A stretch of 64,000 nucleotides of DNA from Pauljensenia sp018375675 (lineage in GTDB: Bacteria; Actinomycetota; Actinomycetes; Actinomycetales; Actinomycetaceae). This document shows, one piece after another, positions 24,903 through 35,339 of this stretch (the first letter of the stretch is position 1; each line of letters starts with the position of its first letter). The notes under the pieces are model-generated. The model saw only the letters and a program-made list of their open reading frames with translations, had not been told where the DNA came from and searched no databases. The translations under genes were made by a program, and so were the position numbers. The stretch lies in contig JAPWAE010000007.1 in assembly GCA_041432705.1 (NCBI GenBank), positions 58,391-122,390 on the forward strand. The letters are read 5' to 3'.

Positions 24903-26561
24903 TCATTCCCCGGCCCGCGACTGGGCGGCGGCCTCGCGGGCGAGGCGAGCTTTTCCGAAGAAATAGAGACCGACGATGATGGCGAGAACGATGGCTTGCG
25001 CGGCCAGGTTCTCCACTCGGGGGTAGATCCCCAAGAGGTCAATGGTGGGGAAGCCGGAGATGGGCGTCAGGGACACGACGTCCGCCTCCTGAAGTTCCCC
25101 GATACCAGAACCCGTGAACGTGAAGGCCATGAAGGCCATCAGCAGCGAGGTAATGGTGAAGAAGGGGCGCAGCGGGATGCGGACCGCCGCGAACTGGATG
25201 AGCAGGTAAATGACGACCAGGGCCACGAGGCCGACCGCCAGGCCGATCCACACGTAGTGGACCTTGTCGCCCGCGGCTGCGACGATCGGCACGTAGAAGA
25301 GCATCGTCTCGGCGCCCTCGCGCAGAACCGCGAGGAAGGAGATGAACGCCAGGCCCAGCAGGGAGCCGCTGGTCAGCGAGGCGTCGGTTTGCTTCTTGAT
25401 GTACTCGTCCCAGGCCTTGTTGGAGGACTTGTTGATCATCCAGTTGGAGACCCAGATCAGCATGACAACCGCGAAGAGCGCGGCGAAGCCCTCAAGGAGC
25501 TCCTGATTGGCGCCCGCCAGGGAGGTCACGTAGCTGAAGAGGAAGGCCAGGCCCACTGACAATCCAAGGGCGAGGGCCACGCCGCCCCACACAATGGGGG
25601 CCTTGTTCTTGTGGCCGGCCTTAGCCAGGTAGGCCAGGACGGCGGCGACGACGAGGATTGCCTCCATGCCCTCGCGCAGAATCACGAGGAGAGAGGGCAG
25701 GAACTGGGCGATCCACGGGGAGGTGCCCGAGCTGTCAGTGGTCTTGTCGGCAGCCTTGCCGGTGTAGCCGTCGAGGCTATTGGCGTCCTCGCGGATGTAG
25801 TTCGTCAGCGTCGAGAGGTGCTGGTCGACCGCCGCCGAGTCGTCGTCGGTCATGGCCTTCTTCAGGAGGGAGAACTCCATCTCCACCTGCGAGACGCGCG
25901 AGCCGGAGATCCGGCTCATGACCTGCTTCTCCATGCCGGTGATCTCGTAGTGCTTGTAGTAGGCCTCGTTGACCTTGTCCTTACCGGCCTTGGCGTCGCC
26001 GCCCTTGTAGGCGTTGGCGCCGTCTTCGAGGATGCCGTTGATCGTCTTGGCGACCTCACCCCACGCGCCGGGGCTGTAATCATCCGACGAGGCCTGGGCT
26101 GCCGATCCGGGGGCGACGCCATCCAGGGACGCGCCGTCTTCGACCATGTACTGCTTGAGGGTCGTAGCGTGACTATCGACGCCCGCACTGTCGGCGTCAC
26201 TCATGGCCTTCTTCAGGAGGGAGAACTCCATCTCCACCTGAGAGACGCGCGAGCCGGAGATGCGGGCCATGACCTGCTTCTCCATGCCGGTGATCTCGTA
26301 GTGCTTGTAGTAGGCGTCGTTGACTTTGTCCTTGCCGCCCTTGGCGTCGCCCGCCTTGAAGGTGGACACGCCTTCGTCGATCAGGCCATTGATCGTGGTC
26401 GAAACATCGCTCCACGTCTGATCCGCGGCTCGCGAGGGCGAGGCGAACATCGCCACGGCCAGAGCCGCCATCACGGCGACGATGAGGACGCGACTGAGTC
26501 GCTGACCGATGTTGTGTACGTGAGCGCGAATACTGTGCGCGTGAGCGCGAAGCACTGTCAC
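24903..26561 (-). CDS. FTR1-family iron permease with a duplicated extracytoplasmic domain
   Basis: About 552 residues. A signal sequence (RVLIVAVMAALAVAMFASPSRA) precedes two repeats of a ~117-residue helical domain, each containing AYYKHYEITGMEKQVM and SGSRVSQVEMEFSLLKKAM. Seven membrane segments follow with two REXXE motifs, ILREGMEAILV and VLREGAETMLF, which bind iron in FTR1 permeases. The repeats are nearly identical in DNA. The GTG at 26561 lies eight bases after AGGAGG, and the predicted protein then starts MTVLRAHAHS; an ATG at 26636 has no ribosome site. It is the first gene of the eight-gene iron operon and lies behind a DtxR-type dyad. Confidence 0.88.
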   Translation of the reverse strand: MTVLRAHAHSIRAHVHNIGQRLSRVLIVAVMAALAVAMFASPSRAADQTWSDVSTTINGLIDEGVSTFKAGDAKGGKDKVNDAYYKHYEITGMEKQVMARISGSRVSQVEMEFSLLKKAMSDADSAGVDSHATTLKQYMVEDGASLDGVAPGSAAQASSDDYSPGAWGEVAKTINGILEDGANAYKGGDAKAGKDKVNEAYYKHYEITGMEKQVMSRISGSRVSQVEMEFSLLKKAMTDDDSAAVDQHLSTLTNYIREDANSLDGYTGKAADKTTDSSGTSPWIAQFLPSLLVILREGMEAILVVAAVLAYLAKAGHKNKAPIVWGGVALALGLSVGLAFLFSYVTSLAGANQELLEGFAALFAVVMLIWVSNWMINKSSNKAWDEYIKKQTDASLTSGSLLGLAFISFLAVLREGAETMLFYVPIVAAAGDKVHYVWIGLAVGLVALVVIYLLIQFAAVRIPLRPFFTITSLLMAFMAFTFTGSGIGELQEADVVSLTPISGFPTIDLLGIYPRVENLAAQAIVLAIIVGLYFFGKARLAREAAAQSRAGE

Positions 26562-26660
26562 CGCTTGCCTCCTGTGGATCCGGCGATTAGGTAACGCCGA
26601 GATGATGGAATTCCTAAGCATTGAGCGTAGCCACATCTCGCCCAGGTGAAAAGTAGTCCG

Positions 26661-26676
26661 TTTAGGTCGTCCTAAA
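26661..26676. promoter_or_regulatory. Candidate DtxR/IdeR iron-repressor operator
   Basis: TTTAGG-TCGT-CCTAAA is a perfect 6-bp dyad, close to the half-site pattern TTAGG...CCTAA of DtxR/IdeR boxes. It lies 100 bases upstream of the FTR1 start at the head of the iron operon. Confidence 0.6.
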
Positions 26677-26914
26677 TTGTGACCATGCCGTGACCGTGTT
26701 TAGCGCGGAGACATGACCCCCTTGGAGGACTAAAGGCCCAGGCTAATCTGTTGCTGACGCGATGCCATAAAAATGGCGCGCCAGCTGGCGAAACACCAAG
26801 GCCATCACAGCCGTCGACAGGCATAACCCGCACACTCACGCGCTTGGAAAGATATTTCAAATTTTGCCATAATATTCCGGCAGCACTATTAACGACAGGA
26901 AGCTGAGCCCACCC

Positions 26915-27739
26915 ATGGCCACCGACCCGAATACACAGCCCCTCAGCGCGACGGCAGATTCTCCCGTGACAAGCGCAGGCCCGCAGGGCCACGCGGCCGC
27001 CACTCCCCTCCCCCTGCCCAGCGAGCCGGTTTCGAGCGAGGCGGCCCCGGCCTCGTCCCCCGCGCGCCCCACCCGCGCGGACTGGGTGCGCATCGCAATC
27101 TTCGGTATCCCCTACGCCGCTTTCTTCCTGGTGGGCGCCGTTCCTATGTCCCTCTTCCCCGAGTCGTGGAACCTGACGGCCATCAACCTCGCTGTCGACA
27201 CGGTCTTCCTGATCATCGTCCTGGCACTGTTTTCGTGCGAGTTCTTCCCCGCTTTCACCTACCTGCGCACGCACCCCTTCTTGAAGATCCTGCTGCTTTT
27301 CGGCCTGTGGATCCTGGTCGTCATCATCCAGGCCGCGACCCGCATCGCCCTCTACGGGCTCAACCCGCCGGTCGCCGATAACCAGCAGGCCGTCATCAAC
27401 GCAATTTTTGACGGCGGCACGGGACTCGTCTTCTGCTTCTTCGTCGCCATTGGGGTGCCCATGGTCGAAGAGATTTTCTACCGCCACATCCTCATCGGCA
27501 AGCTCAGCGCATACGCACCCACGTGGCTCGTCGCATCGATCTCCGCGGCACTGTTTGCCTACATGCATTGTCACCAGTGGCAGGACTTCTTCACGTACCT
27601 GCCCATCAGCATCGTCCTGACGCTCGTGTACGTAATGTCCGGGAAGAACGTGGCGTACTCGTGGCTGTTCCACGCCCTCAACAACACGATGATGGTGGGC
27701 CTCATGTTCGCCATGCAGGGAGCACTGCAGAACGCCTGA
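26915..27739 (+). CDS. CPBP-family intramembrane metalloprotease (CAAX protease/bacteriocin-processing type)
   Basis: This 274-residue membrane protein has an N-terminal ~50-residue Pro/Ala/Ser tail, then about seven membrane segments. The catalytic motifs of the Abi/CPBP family are all present: EEIFYR (VEEIFYRHIL, about 188), FAYMHCH (about 213) and a final HALNNTMM. The family includes CAAX-type prenyl proteases and bacteriocin-immunity proteins; the substrate here is not known. It is divergent from the iron operon and monocistronic, closed by a terminator. The start ATG lies 12 bases after AGGAAG. Confidence 0.85.
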   Translation: MATDPNTQPLSATADSPVTSAGPQGHAAATPLPLPSEPVSSEAAPASSPARPTRADWVRIAIFGIPYAAFFLVGAVPMSLFPESWNLTAINLAVDTVFLIIVLALFSCEFFPAFTYLRTHPFLKILLLFGLWILVVIIQAATRIALYGLNPPVADNQQAVINAIFDGGTGLVFCFFVAIGVPMVEEIFYRHILIGKLSAYAPTWLVASISAALFAYMHCHQWQDFFTYLPISIVLTLVYVMSGKNVAYSWLFHALNNTMMVGLMFAMQGALQNA

Positions 27740-27753
27740 TTGTTGGTTGCGGT

Positions 27754-27783
27754 AGCGCCCCGCCCGGGTTCGGGCGGGGCGCT
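27754..27783 (+). terminator. Rho-independent terminator of the CPBP gene
   Basis: AGCGCCCCGCCCG (27754-27766) pairs perfectly with CGGGCGGGGCGCT (27771-27783) around GGTT, 15 bases after the stop. The tail GCTGTACG is T-poor. Confidence 0.75.
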
Positions 27784-27910
27784 GCTGTACGCACACGCGA
27801 GCACAACCAGACCCACATGATGCCCGACCACTTACGCGCTACAGCCAGCCGCCGCACGTTGCACCCAGCCGCCACACTCAGGCCGACAGCTGGAGGCCTG
27901 AGCCCCTTCA

Positions 27911-28036
27911 TGCGCACGTTAACCCGCTAATGCGCACGTGGGCCCACCTATGCGCACGTTAACCCGATGGGTGGTGGGCTGGGCGGGCTGCCCACCATGC
28001 CACCCATAGGGTTTAGCTGCGCATTGAAGGGTTAAC
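27911..28036 (+). repeat. Module H array, copy 1
   Basis: TGCGCACGTTAACCC appears at 27911-27925, 27931-27945 (variant with GTGGGCCC) and 27951-27965. A hairpin at 27966-28008 (GATGGGTGG with CCACCCAT, TGGGC with GCCCA) forms the axis. Inverted copies follow at 28009-28023 (12 of 15 matches) and 28029-28036 (GGGTTAAC). Two direct copies recur at 63020-63053. Confidence 0.75.
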
Positions 28037-28077
28037 ACTGCCAGTAGAGGGGCCGGCTACCAGGGCTACGGCGCGAC

Positions 28078-28181
28078 AAAGTTCGCCCAACAGGATCAAA
28101 CGACTGCTGGATCGCGAAAAAACTCGCCCAGCACACCCCTTCCAGCCGCGTTTCCGCGAAAAAGTTCGCCCAGCACACCCC
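28078..28181 (+). repeat. Module A array, copy 1, left part (direct motifs)
   Basis: Direct copies of GCGAAAAAGTTCGCCCAGCA are at 28114-28139 and 28156-28181, with a shorter AAAGTTCGCCCA at 28078-28089. The core GCGAA...TTCGC is itself a dyad. The array continues after the IS element at 29617. Confidence 0.8.
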
Positions 28182-28187
28182 CTCTAG
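28180..28187. repeat. Target-site duplication, left copy (CCCTCTAG)
   Basis: CCCTCTAG at 28180-28187 is repeated at 29599-29606, directly flanking the element. An 8- or 9-bp duplication is usual for IS256-family elements. Confidence 0.8.
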
Positions 28188-29598
28188 AGTAGTGTCCCGC
28201 ATAGTGGTGTAACCGTGTGGTGGTCGGCTCGTTGCTTGTTATGGGTGCGGTCACCGTGTGATCCTTCGAGAAAGCTCTCTACTTCTGACTCGAAACATTT
28301 TGGAGGCACAACGATGACCGCTCCTCATATTATCGACCCTGCTGGCATGCTTGGCCAGGCGTTGTCCCAGGCATCCCCGGATTTGATGCGTTCCTTGCTC
28401 CAGCATGTCATTAACGCGTTGTTATCAGCGGACGCTGATGTGGTGTGCGGGGCCCAGTGGGGTCAACAAGATCCGCAGCGCCAGGCCCAGCGCAATGGGT
28501 ATCGCCACCGGCCCCTGGACACCAGGGTCGGCACCATCGACGTGGCGATCCCCAAGCTGCGCTCAGGTACCTACTTTCCAGAGTGGTTGCTGCAACGCCG
28601 CAAACGCTCCGAAAGCGCCTTGATCACAGTGGTCGCTGACTGCTACCTAGCAGGAGTATCCACGCGCCGTATGGACAAGCTCGTCAAAACCCTGGGGATT
28701 ACAGGACTGTCCAAGTCCCAGGTCTCACGCATGGCAACAGACCTGGACGAACACGTGGATCAGTTCCGCAACCGGCCCCTCCACGATGCCGGGCCTTTCA
28801 CCTTCGTTGCCGCTGACGCGCTCACCATGAAAGTACGCGAAGGAGGACGCGTCGTCTCGTGCGCGGTCCTGGTTGCCACCGGAGTCAACAATGACGGACA
28901 CCGCGAAGTGCTGGGGGTACGCGTATCTACCAGTGAAACCGCTCCAGCCTGGAAGGAGTTCTTCGCCGACCTGGTCGCCCGAGGCCTCACCGGCGTGCGC
29001 CTGGTCACCAGCGACGCCCATCTGGGCCTGGTTGAAGCCATCGCCGCCAACCTGCCCGGAGCCACCTGGCAACGATGCCGCACCCACTACGCCGCTAATC
29101 TCATGTCGGTCACCCCCAAAGCACTATGGCCCGCCGTCAAAGCGATGCTGCACTCGGTGTACGACCAGCCCGACGCGGCATCGGTCAACGCTCAATACGA
29201 CCGGCTCTTGGACTACGTGCACGACAAGCTCCCCGCCGTGTGTGATCACCTCGATCAAGCCAGGGCAGACGTCCTCGCGTTCGCGTCCTTCCCCACCGGG
29301 GTGTGGACCCAGATCTGGTCCAACAACCCCAATGAACGCCTCAACCGCGAAATCCGCCGACGCACCGACACCGTGGGAATCTTCCCCAACCGCCAAGCAA
29401 TCATCCGCCTGGTCGGAGCCGTCCTCGCCGAACAAAACGACGAATGGGCCGAAGGCCGACGCTACCTCAGCCTCGACATCCTCACCAGATCACGACTCAC
29501 ACCACAACCCACCCAACAGGAGGACACCCCACTCCAACTCAGCGCATAACCCACCCCGAAGGACACAAAACGATTACACCACTCCACAGGACTTGACC
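28188..29598 (+). mobile_element. Complete IS256-family insertion sequence (1,411 bp)
   Basis: The left end (28188 on) and the inverted right end (29598 back) share GTCC, then AGTGGTGTAA and CG over about 28 bases, forming imperfect terminal inverted repeats. CCCTCTAG flanks both ends. One intact transposase gene fills the interior. The element sits inside module A between its third and fourth direct motifs; joining the flanks without one CCCTCTAG restores an uninterrupted array. Confidence 0.88.
28314..29549 (+). CDS. IS256-family (mutator-type) transposase
   Basis: This 411-residue DDE transposase of normal length appears complete. It carries RNGYRHRPLDTRVGTIDVAIPKLRSGTYFP near the N terminus (typical of the family), the first catalytic Asp in FVAADALTMKV, the second in LVTSDAHLGLVEAI, the CRTHYAANLM segment and the catalytic Glu in NNPNERLNREIRRRTDTVGIFPN. 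The ATG at 28314 follows TGGAGGCACA; an open frame upstream to 28215 lacks support. The gene takes up nearly the whole element. No frameshift or internal stop is present, so it is probably active or recently active. Confidence 0.93.
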   Translation: MTAPHIIDPAGMLGQALSQASPDLMRSLLQHVINALLSADADVVCGAQWGQQDPQRQAQRNGYRHRPLDTRVGTIDVAIPKLRSGTYFPEWLLQRRKRSESALITVVADCYLAGVSTRRMDKLVKTLGITGLSKSQVSRMATDLDEHVDQFRNRPLHDAGPFTFVAADALTMKVREGGRVVSCAVLVATGVNNDGHREVLGVRVSTSETAPAWKEFFADLVARGLTGVRLVTSDAHLGLVEAIAANLPGATWQRCRTHYAANLMSVTPKALWPAVKAMLHSVYDQPDAASVNAQYDRLLDYVHDKLPAVCDHLDQARADVLAFASFPTGVWTQIWSNNPNERLNREIRRRTDTVGIFPNRQAIIRLVGAVLAEQNDEWAEGRRYLSLDILTRSRLTPQPTQQEDTPLQLSA

Positions 29599-29606
29599 CC
29601 CTCTAG
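29599..29606. repeat. Target-site duplication, right copy (CCCTCTAG)
   Basis: Right-hand copy of the duplicated target of the IS256-family element, identical to 28180-28187. Confidence 0.8.
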
Positions 29607-29616
29607 CGGCATTTCC

Positions 29617-29735
29617 ACGAAAAAACTCGCCCAGCACGCCACAAAATGCCAATTTTGGGCGATTTTTCGTGCACTGGGCGAACTATTTCGCGCTCGCACC
29701 CACCATCAGACCAAGCAGGGCGAACTTTTTCGCGC
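29617..29735 (+). repeat. Module A array, copy 1, right part
   Basis: One direct motif (ACGAAAAAACTCGCCCAGCA, 29617-29636) is followed by three inverted ones: GGGCGATTTTTCGT (29657-29670), GGGCGAACTATTTCGCGC (29676-29693) and GGGCGAACTTTTTCGCGC (29718-29735). With the left part the array had four direct and three inverted motifs before the IS landed. Confidence 0.8.
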
Positions 29736-29759
29736 TCAGGACCCCGCCCATGGGGACTT

Positions 29760-30048
29760 TGAAACCAATGACACCTCTACGGCCACTGATTCAGGCCAGC
29801 ATGAAACCACCATCACCACTGCTCGCCCCCAACAAGGGAGCCTTGAAACCGGCATCGCCTCTGCGCCCGAAAACTGCACCGAAAACGCCCATTTCGCGCC
29901 CGCAAAGGCGATGGCGGTTTCAATCGAGGCTCGGCCGACGCCCGCAAAGGCGATGGCGGTTTCAATTGGGGCTCGGCCGGCGCCCGCAAAGGCGACGATG
30001 GTTTCAACCCCACACAGATGCCAGCGAGCAAAGGCGACACCGGTTTCA
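29760..30048 (+). repeat. Module B array, copy 1
   Basis: Three direct units beginning TGAAACC (29760, 29812, 29844) are followed by four inverted units ending GGTTTCA (29896-29922, 29941-29964, 29983-30006, 30026-30048). The inverted units share CGCAAAGGCGAT and recur every 42-45 bases. Confidence 0.8.
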
Positions 30049-30054
30049 GGAGAG

Positions 30055-30136
30055 CGGGCCGCCTGGTCTACAGGACCCAGATGCGATACCCGTGGCCGGT
30101 GGCGGGGCCTGGCCGGGCGACCAGGGGGCGGCCGAC
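30055..30136 (+). repeat. Module C fragment between arrays B and D
   Basis: Contains GGCGGGGCCTGGCCGGGCGA and a GGCGGCCGAC end that abuts module D. The same C-to-D junction is found at 63655-63760. Confidence 0.6.
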
Positions 30137-30317
30137 GTTACAAACGTCGTCAAACCACCACGATTTAAATCGCCTCACGAAGACCCCTGTGACAAACGTC
30201 GTCAATCCAAGCCCAAAAACCACCATAATCAGCGAAAAAGCCCTCAGATTGACGACGTTTGTAACAACGGATCAGAAATCCACACAAAAAACACCTTGGA
30301 TTGACGACGTTTGTAAC
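30137..30317 (+). repeat. Module D array, copy 1
   Basis: GTTACAAACGTCGTCAA at 30137-30153 and GTGACAAACGTCGTCAA at 30189-30205 are followed by the inverse TTGACGACGTTTGTAAC at 30249-30265 and 30301-30317. The spacing is 51-60 bases. The first copy extends to a GACGTT-ACA-AACGTC dyad. A lone GTTACAAACGTC is at 30448-30459. Confidence 0.85.
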
Positions 30318-30354
30318 AACACGCCCCCAGCCACACTCCAGCGACACAGCGCCG

Positions 30355-30990
30355 CCGGTGTGGAGGGAGCCGGAGGGACCGGAGGGCCAGACTGCGGTGC
30401 CCGTGGGCGGCGGCGGAGCCTGGCCGGACGACCAGTGGGCGGCCGACGTTACAAACGTCAGCACACCAGGTCCCACTGGTGTGGAGGGCGCCGGAGGGAC
30501 CGGAGGGCCAGACTGCAGTGCCCGTGGGCGGCGGCGGGGCCTGGCCGGACAACGAGCCGACGCACCGAGCCACACGTCAGTACACCCGGCCCCACTGGTG
30601 TGGAGGGCGCCGGAGGGACCTGCCGCGGTGCCGGTGGGCGCCGGAGGGACCTGCCGCGGTGCCGGTGGGCGGCGGCGGGGCCTGGCCAGGCTTTGAGCCG
30701 ACGCACCGAGCCACACGTCAGTACACCAAGCGCCGCCGGTGTGGAGGGCGCCGGAGGGTCCGGAGGGCACAGGCGGGCTTCGAGATCGACCACTCCGAGC
30801 CGCAGGCTCGCGTGTGGCGATCTCGCGGGCGGCCGGGCCCGACGGCGCCCGGAACACCAGCGGAGCCACAAGCAACAACACACGGCGCGGACGGCTCGCG
30901 GGCGGGCCGCCGCCCACCGGCACACACAGCGGCCGGGCCCTCCGGCGCCCGAAACACCCGTGGGACCACAAGCAGCCCGGCCCGCCAGCA
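30355..30990 (+). repeat. Module C, tandem units
   Basis: About four units of roughly 120 bases begin with GGTGTGGAGGGCGCCGGAGGG-like sequence near 30357, 30478, 30598 and 30738; each continues with GCCCGTGGGCGGCGGCG and GGGGCCTGGCC. The last unit extends through GCGGCCGGGCCC and GCGCCCGGAACACC, which recurs near 30940. Long open frames here are a GC artefact; I see no gene between 29607 and 31078. Confidence 0.7.
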
Positions 30991-31003
30991 CAACACAACG
31001 AAA

Positions 31004-31037
31004 CGAGGCCGCGACCGGTTGCCCGGCCACGGCCTCG
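31004..31037 (-). terminator. Probable terminator of ppdK
   Basis: CGAGGCCG (31004-31011) pairs with CGGCCTCG (31030-31037), with GACCGG/CCGG pairs inside. On the minus strand TTTCGTTGTGTTGTG follows. Confidence 0.6.
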
Positions 31038-31078
31038 TCACGCTCACGCAGCGCCGTTCACAACAGCGCCACCAGCAA

Positions 31079-33796
<2,718 letters not shown>

Positions 33797-33977
33797 CGTG
33801 GTCCTCAACTTCCGTGTTTGCGATGATCGACCCACCAGCGGGTCGCTACCAGGGGTAAGGATACACGCATCAAGGGACCTAGGTCACCTCAAGGCGCGCG
33901 AGAGTATGATTGTCCTTACATAGACGAGGCAGGGGCGCCTTTCCCGGTATCGCTCGCTCGCGAGAAACCACCATACA

Positions 33978-34013
33978 AGCAGGTGGGGCGAGCCCGAAGG
34001 CCCGCCCCACCTG
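33978..34013 (-). terminator. Terminator of the FHA-to-MoxR operon
   Basis: GCAGGTGGGGCG (33978-33989) pairs perfectly with CGCCCCACCTGC (34002-34013). It lies 15 bases after the FHA stop on the minus strand and is followed by TTGTATGG. Confidence 0.75.
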
Positions 34014-34028
34014 CAGCGTGTGAGTCGA

Positions 34029-35339
34029 TCAGCGCACGCGGAACTCGATCGTGGTTCCCTCACCCACGTCGATAAGGTCGCCGTCGTTCAGGGCGATCGT
34101 CACCATGGGGGTGACGTCCTGGAACGAGCCGTCGGCGTGGCGCAGGACGGTGCCGTTCGCGCTGCCCAGGTCCATGAGGGCCCAGGAGCCGGGCGTCGTC
34201 ATCATGACGGCGCAGTGCGAGCGGGAAATCTCGGTCTCGGGGCTGGGCACGCGCAGGACCGTGGCCACGGGGCGGCCGGTCAGCGCACGCGCGTCGGGGT
34301 CGCGGCCGATGACGACGTCGCGAGAGACCTCGACGGGCACGGTGCCGCCGTGAATCAGGAACGCGACGGGCGCGGCGGGGCCCGAGTTCGTGGGGGCCAG
34401 GCGCAGGATCGTCGCCTCGGTGTCGGTCTCAGCACCCAGGCCGGCCAGGCCCTCGGCGCTCATGGCCTCGGGGGCGGCGGGGGGCTCGACGACCGCCTCG
34501 GGGGCAGGCTCAGACGAGGCCGGGGTACCCGACTCGCCAAAACCACCGGCGCGCTCGGCGGACTCCGCCGTATCGACCGGCGGCTCCTCAGCGTCGGCGA
34601 CGACGTAGAGCTCGCCCGAGGGCTGCTCAGCGTCCTTCGCGGGCGCATCCTCATGCGACTCTTCCTCGACCTGCTCGTCCGAGGCCTCGGAGGCCTCGGC
34701 GGGGGTGCGGGAAGCGGAGCTCAGCGACACGGGGCCATTGCTGGTCGCGGCGAGGAACTGGGCCTCGACGGCGGCCAGGTCCACGGACGCGGTGTGCACG
34801 GTCGGCTCCGGCAGCTCCTCGCGGGCCTCGCGGCGGGCGCGACGCTCGTGATCCGGGATGTCGGGGTTGATGAGGAAGCCCATGGTGTCGACGGGCATCG
34901 AGGCGAGGGCCTCGACCTCGTCGAGCGCGCGGCCGATGCGAATCTCGCCGGCCTCAACGCGGTCGGCGGCGGGCACCATCCACGTCACCTCGTCGCCGTC
35001 GATGATGGTGGCCTCGAAGGTCTGCCATTCACCGGGGTTGAAGGGCCACGCCCAGATCGGGTCGGTCCAGACCTGCTCGGTGATCTGGCCGGCGGCGCGC
35101 ATGCGCAGCTGGATGTTACCCAGCACGGTCAGGTAGGGCTGCTCGCCTGCACAGTCCAGGAGGAGGGCATCACCCTTTTCGGCCTGAACGTGAGACAGCC
35201 ACGCCTGGGTGTCGGCACGACCCCACACCACGTCAGCAGCGGAGTCAGCAAAGTCGAGCGGAACCAGCGCCGCACCGAGGGGACCCGTGACGAGCATCGC
35301 GCCCTGCCCGCGACACAGGAAGCGTCCAATCTGAAGCAT
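34029..35339 (-). CDS. FHA-domain protein
   Basis: 436 residues. The C-terminal ~105 residues are a forkhead-associated domain, with VVIGRDPDAR, the phosphothreonine-binding SRSHCAV (about 375) and DLGSANGT. The N-terminal ~190 residues form a domain I do not recognise (VWTDPIWAWPFNPGEWQTFEATIIDGDEVTWMV), joined by an acidic, Pro/Ala-rich linker (about 200-300). FHA domains bind phosphothreonine peptides, so this is a likely reader of the kinase encoded two genes upstream, and may itself be a substrate. Its start overlaps the PP2C stop (TGATG). It is the last gene of the operon. No membrane segment is visible. Confidence 0.85.
   Translation of the reverse strand: MLQIGRFLCRGQGAMLVTGPLGAALVPLDFADSAADVVWGRADTQAWLSHVQAEKGDALLLDCAGEQPYLTVLGNIQLRMRAAGQITEQVWTDPIWAWPFNPGEWQTFEATIIDGDEVTWMVPAADRVEAGEIRIGRALDEVEALASMPVDTMGFLINPDIPDHERRARREAREELPEPTVHTASVDLAAVEAQFLAATSNGPVSLSSASRTPAEASEASDEQVEEESHEDAPAKDAEQPSGELYVVADAEEPPVDTAESAERAGGFGESGTPASSEPAPEAVVEPPAAPEAMSAEGLAGLGAETDTEATILRLAPTNSGPAAPVAFLIHGGTVPVEVSRDVVIGRDPDARALTGRPVATVLRVPSPETEISRSHCAVMMTTPGSWALMDLGSANGTVLRHADGSFQDVTPMVTIALNDGDLIDVGEGTTIEFRVR

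Noticed and set aside
26562..26636. ATG start at 26636 for the FTR1 gene
   Set aside because: The GTG at 26561 has an AGGAGG site at ideal distance and gives a proper signal sequence.
29896..30048. CRISPR array in module B
   Set aside because: Units occur in both orientations, gaps are themselves similar to each other, and no cas gene is present in the window.
30165..30998. Open frames in modules B, C and D
   Set aside because: The frames arise from GC-rich or stop-poor repeats, differ between copies, and have no conserved product or ribosome site.
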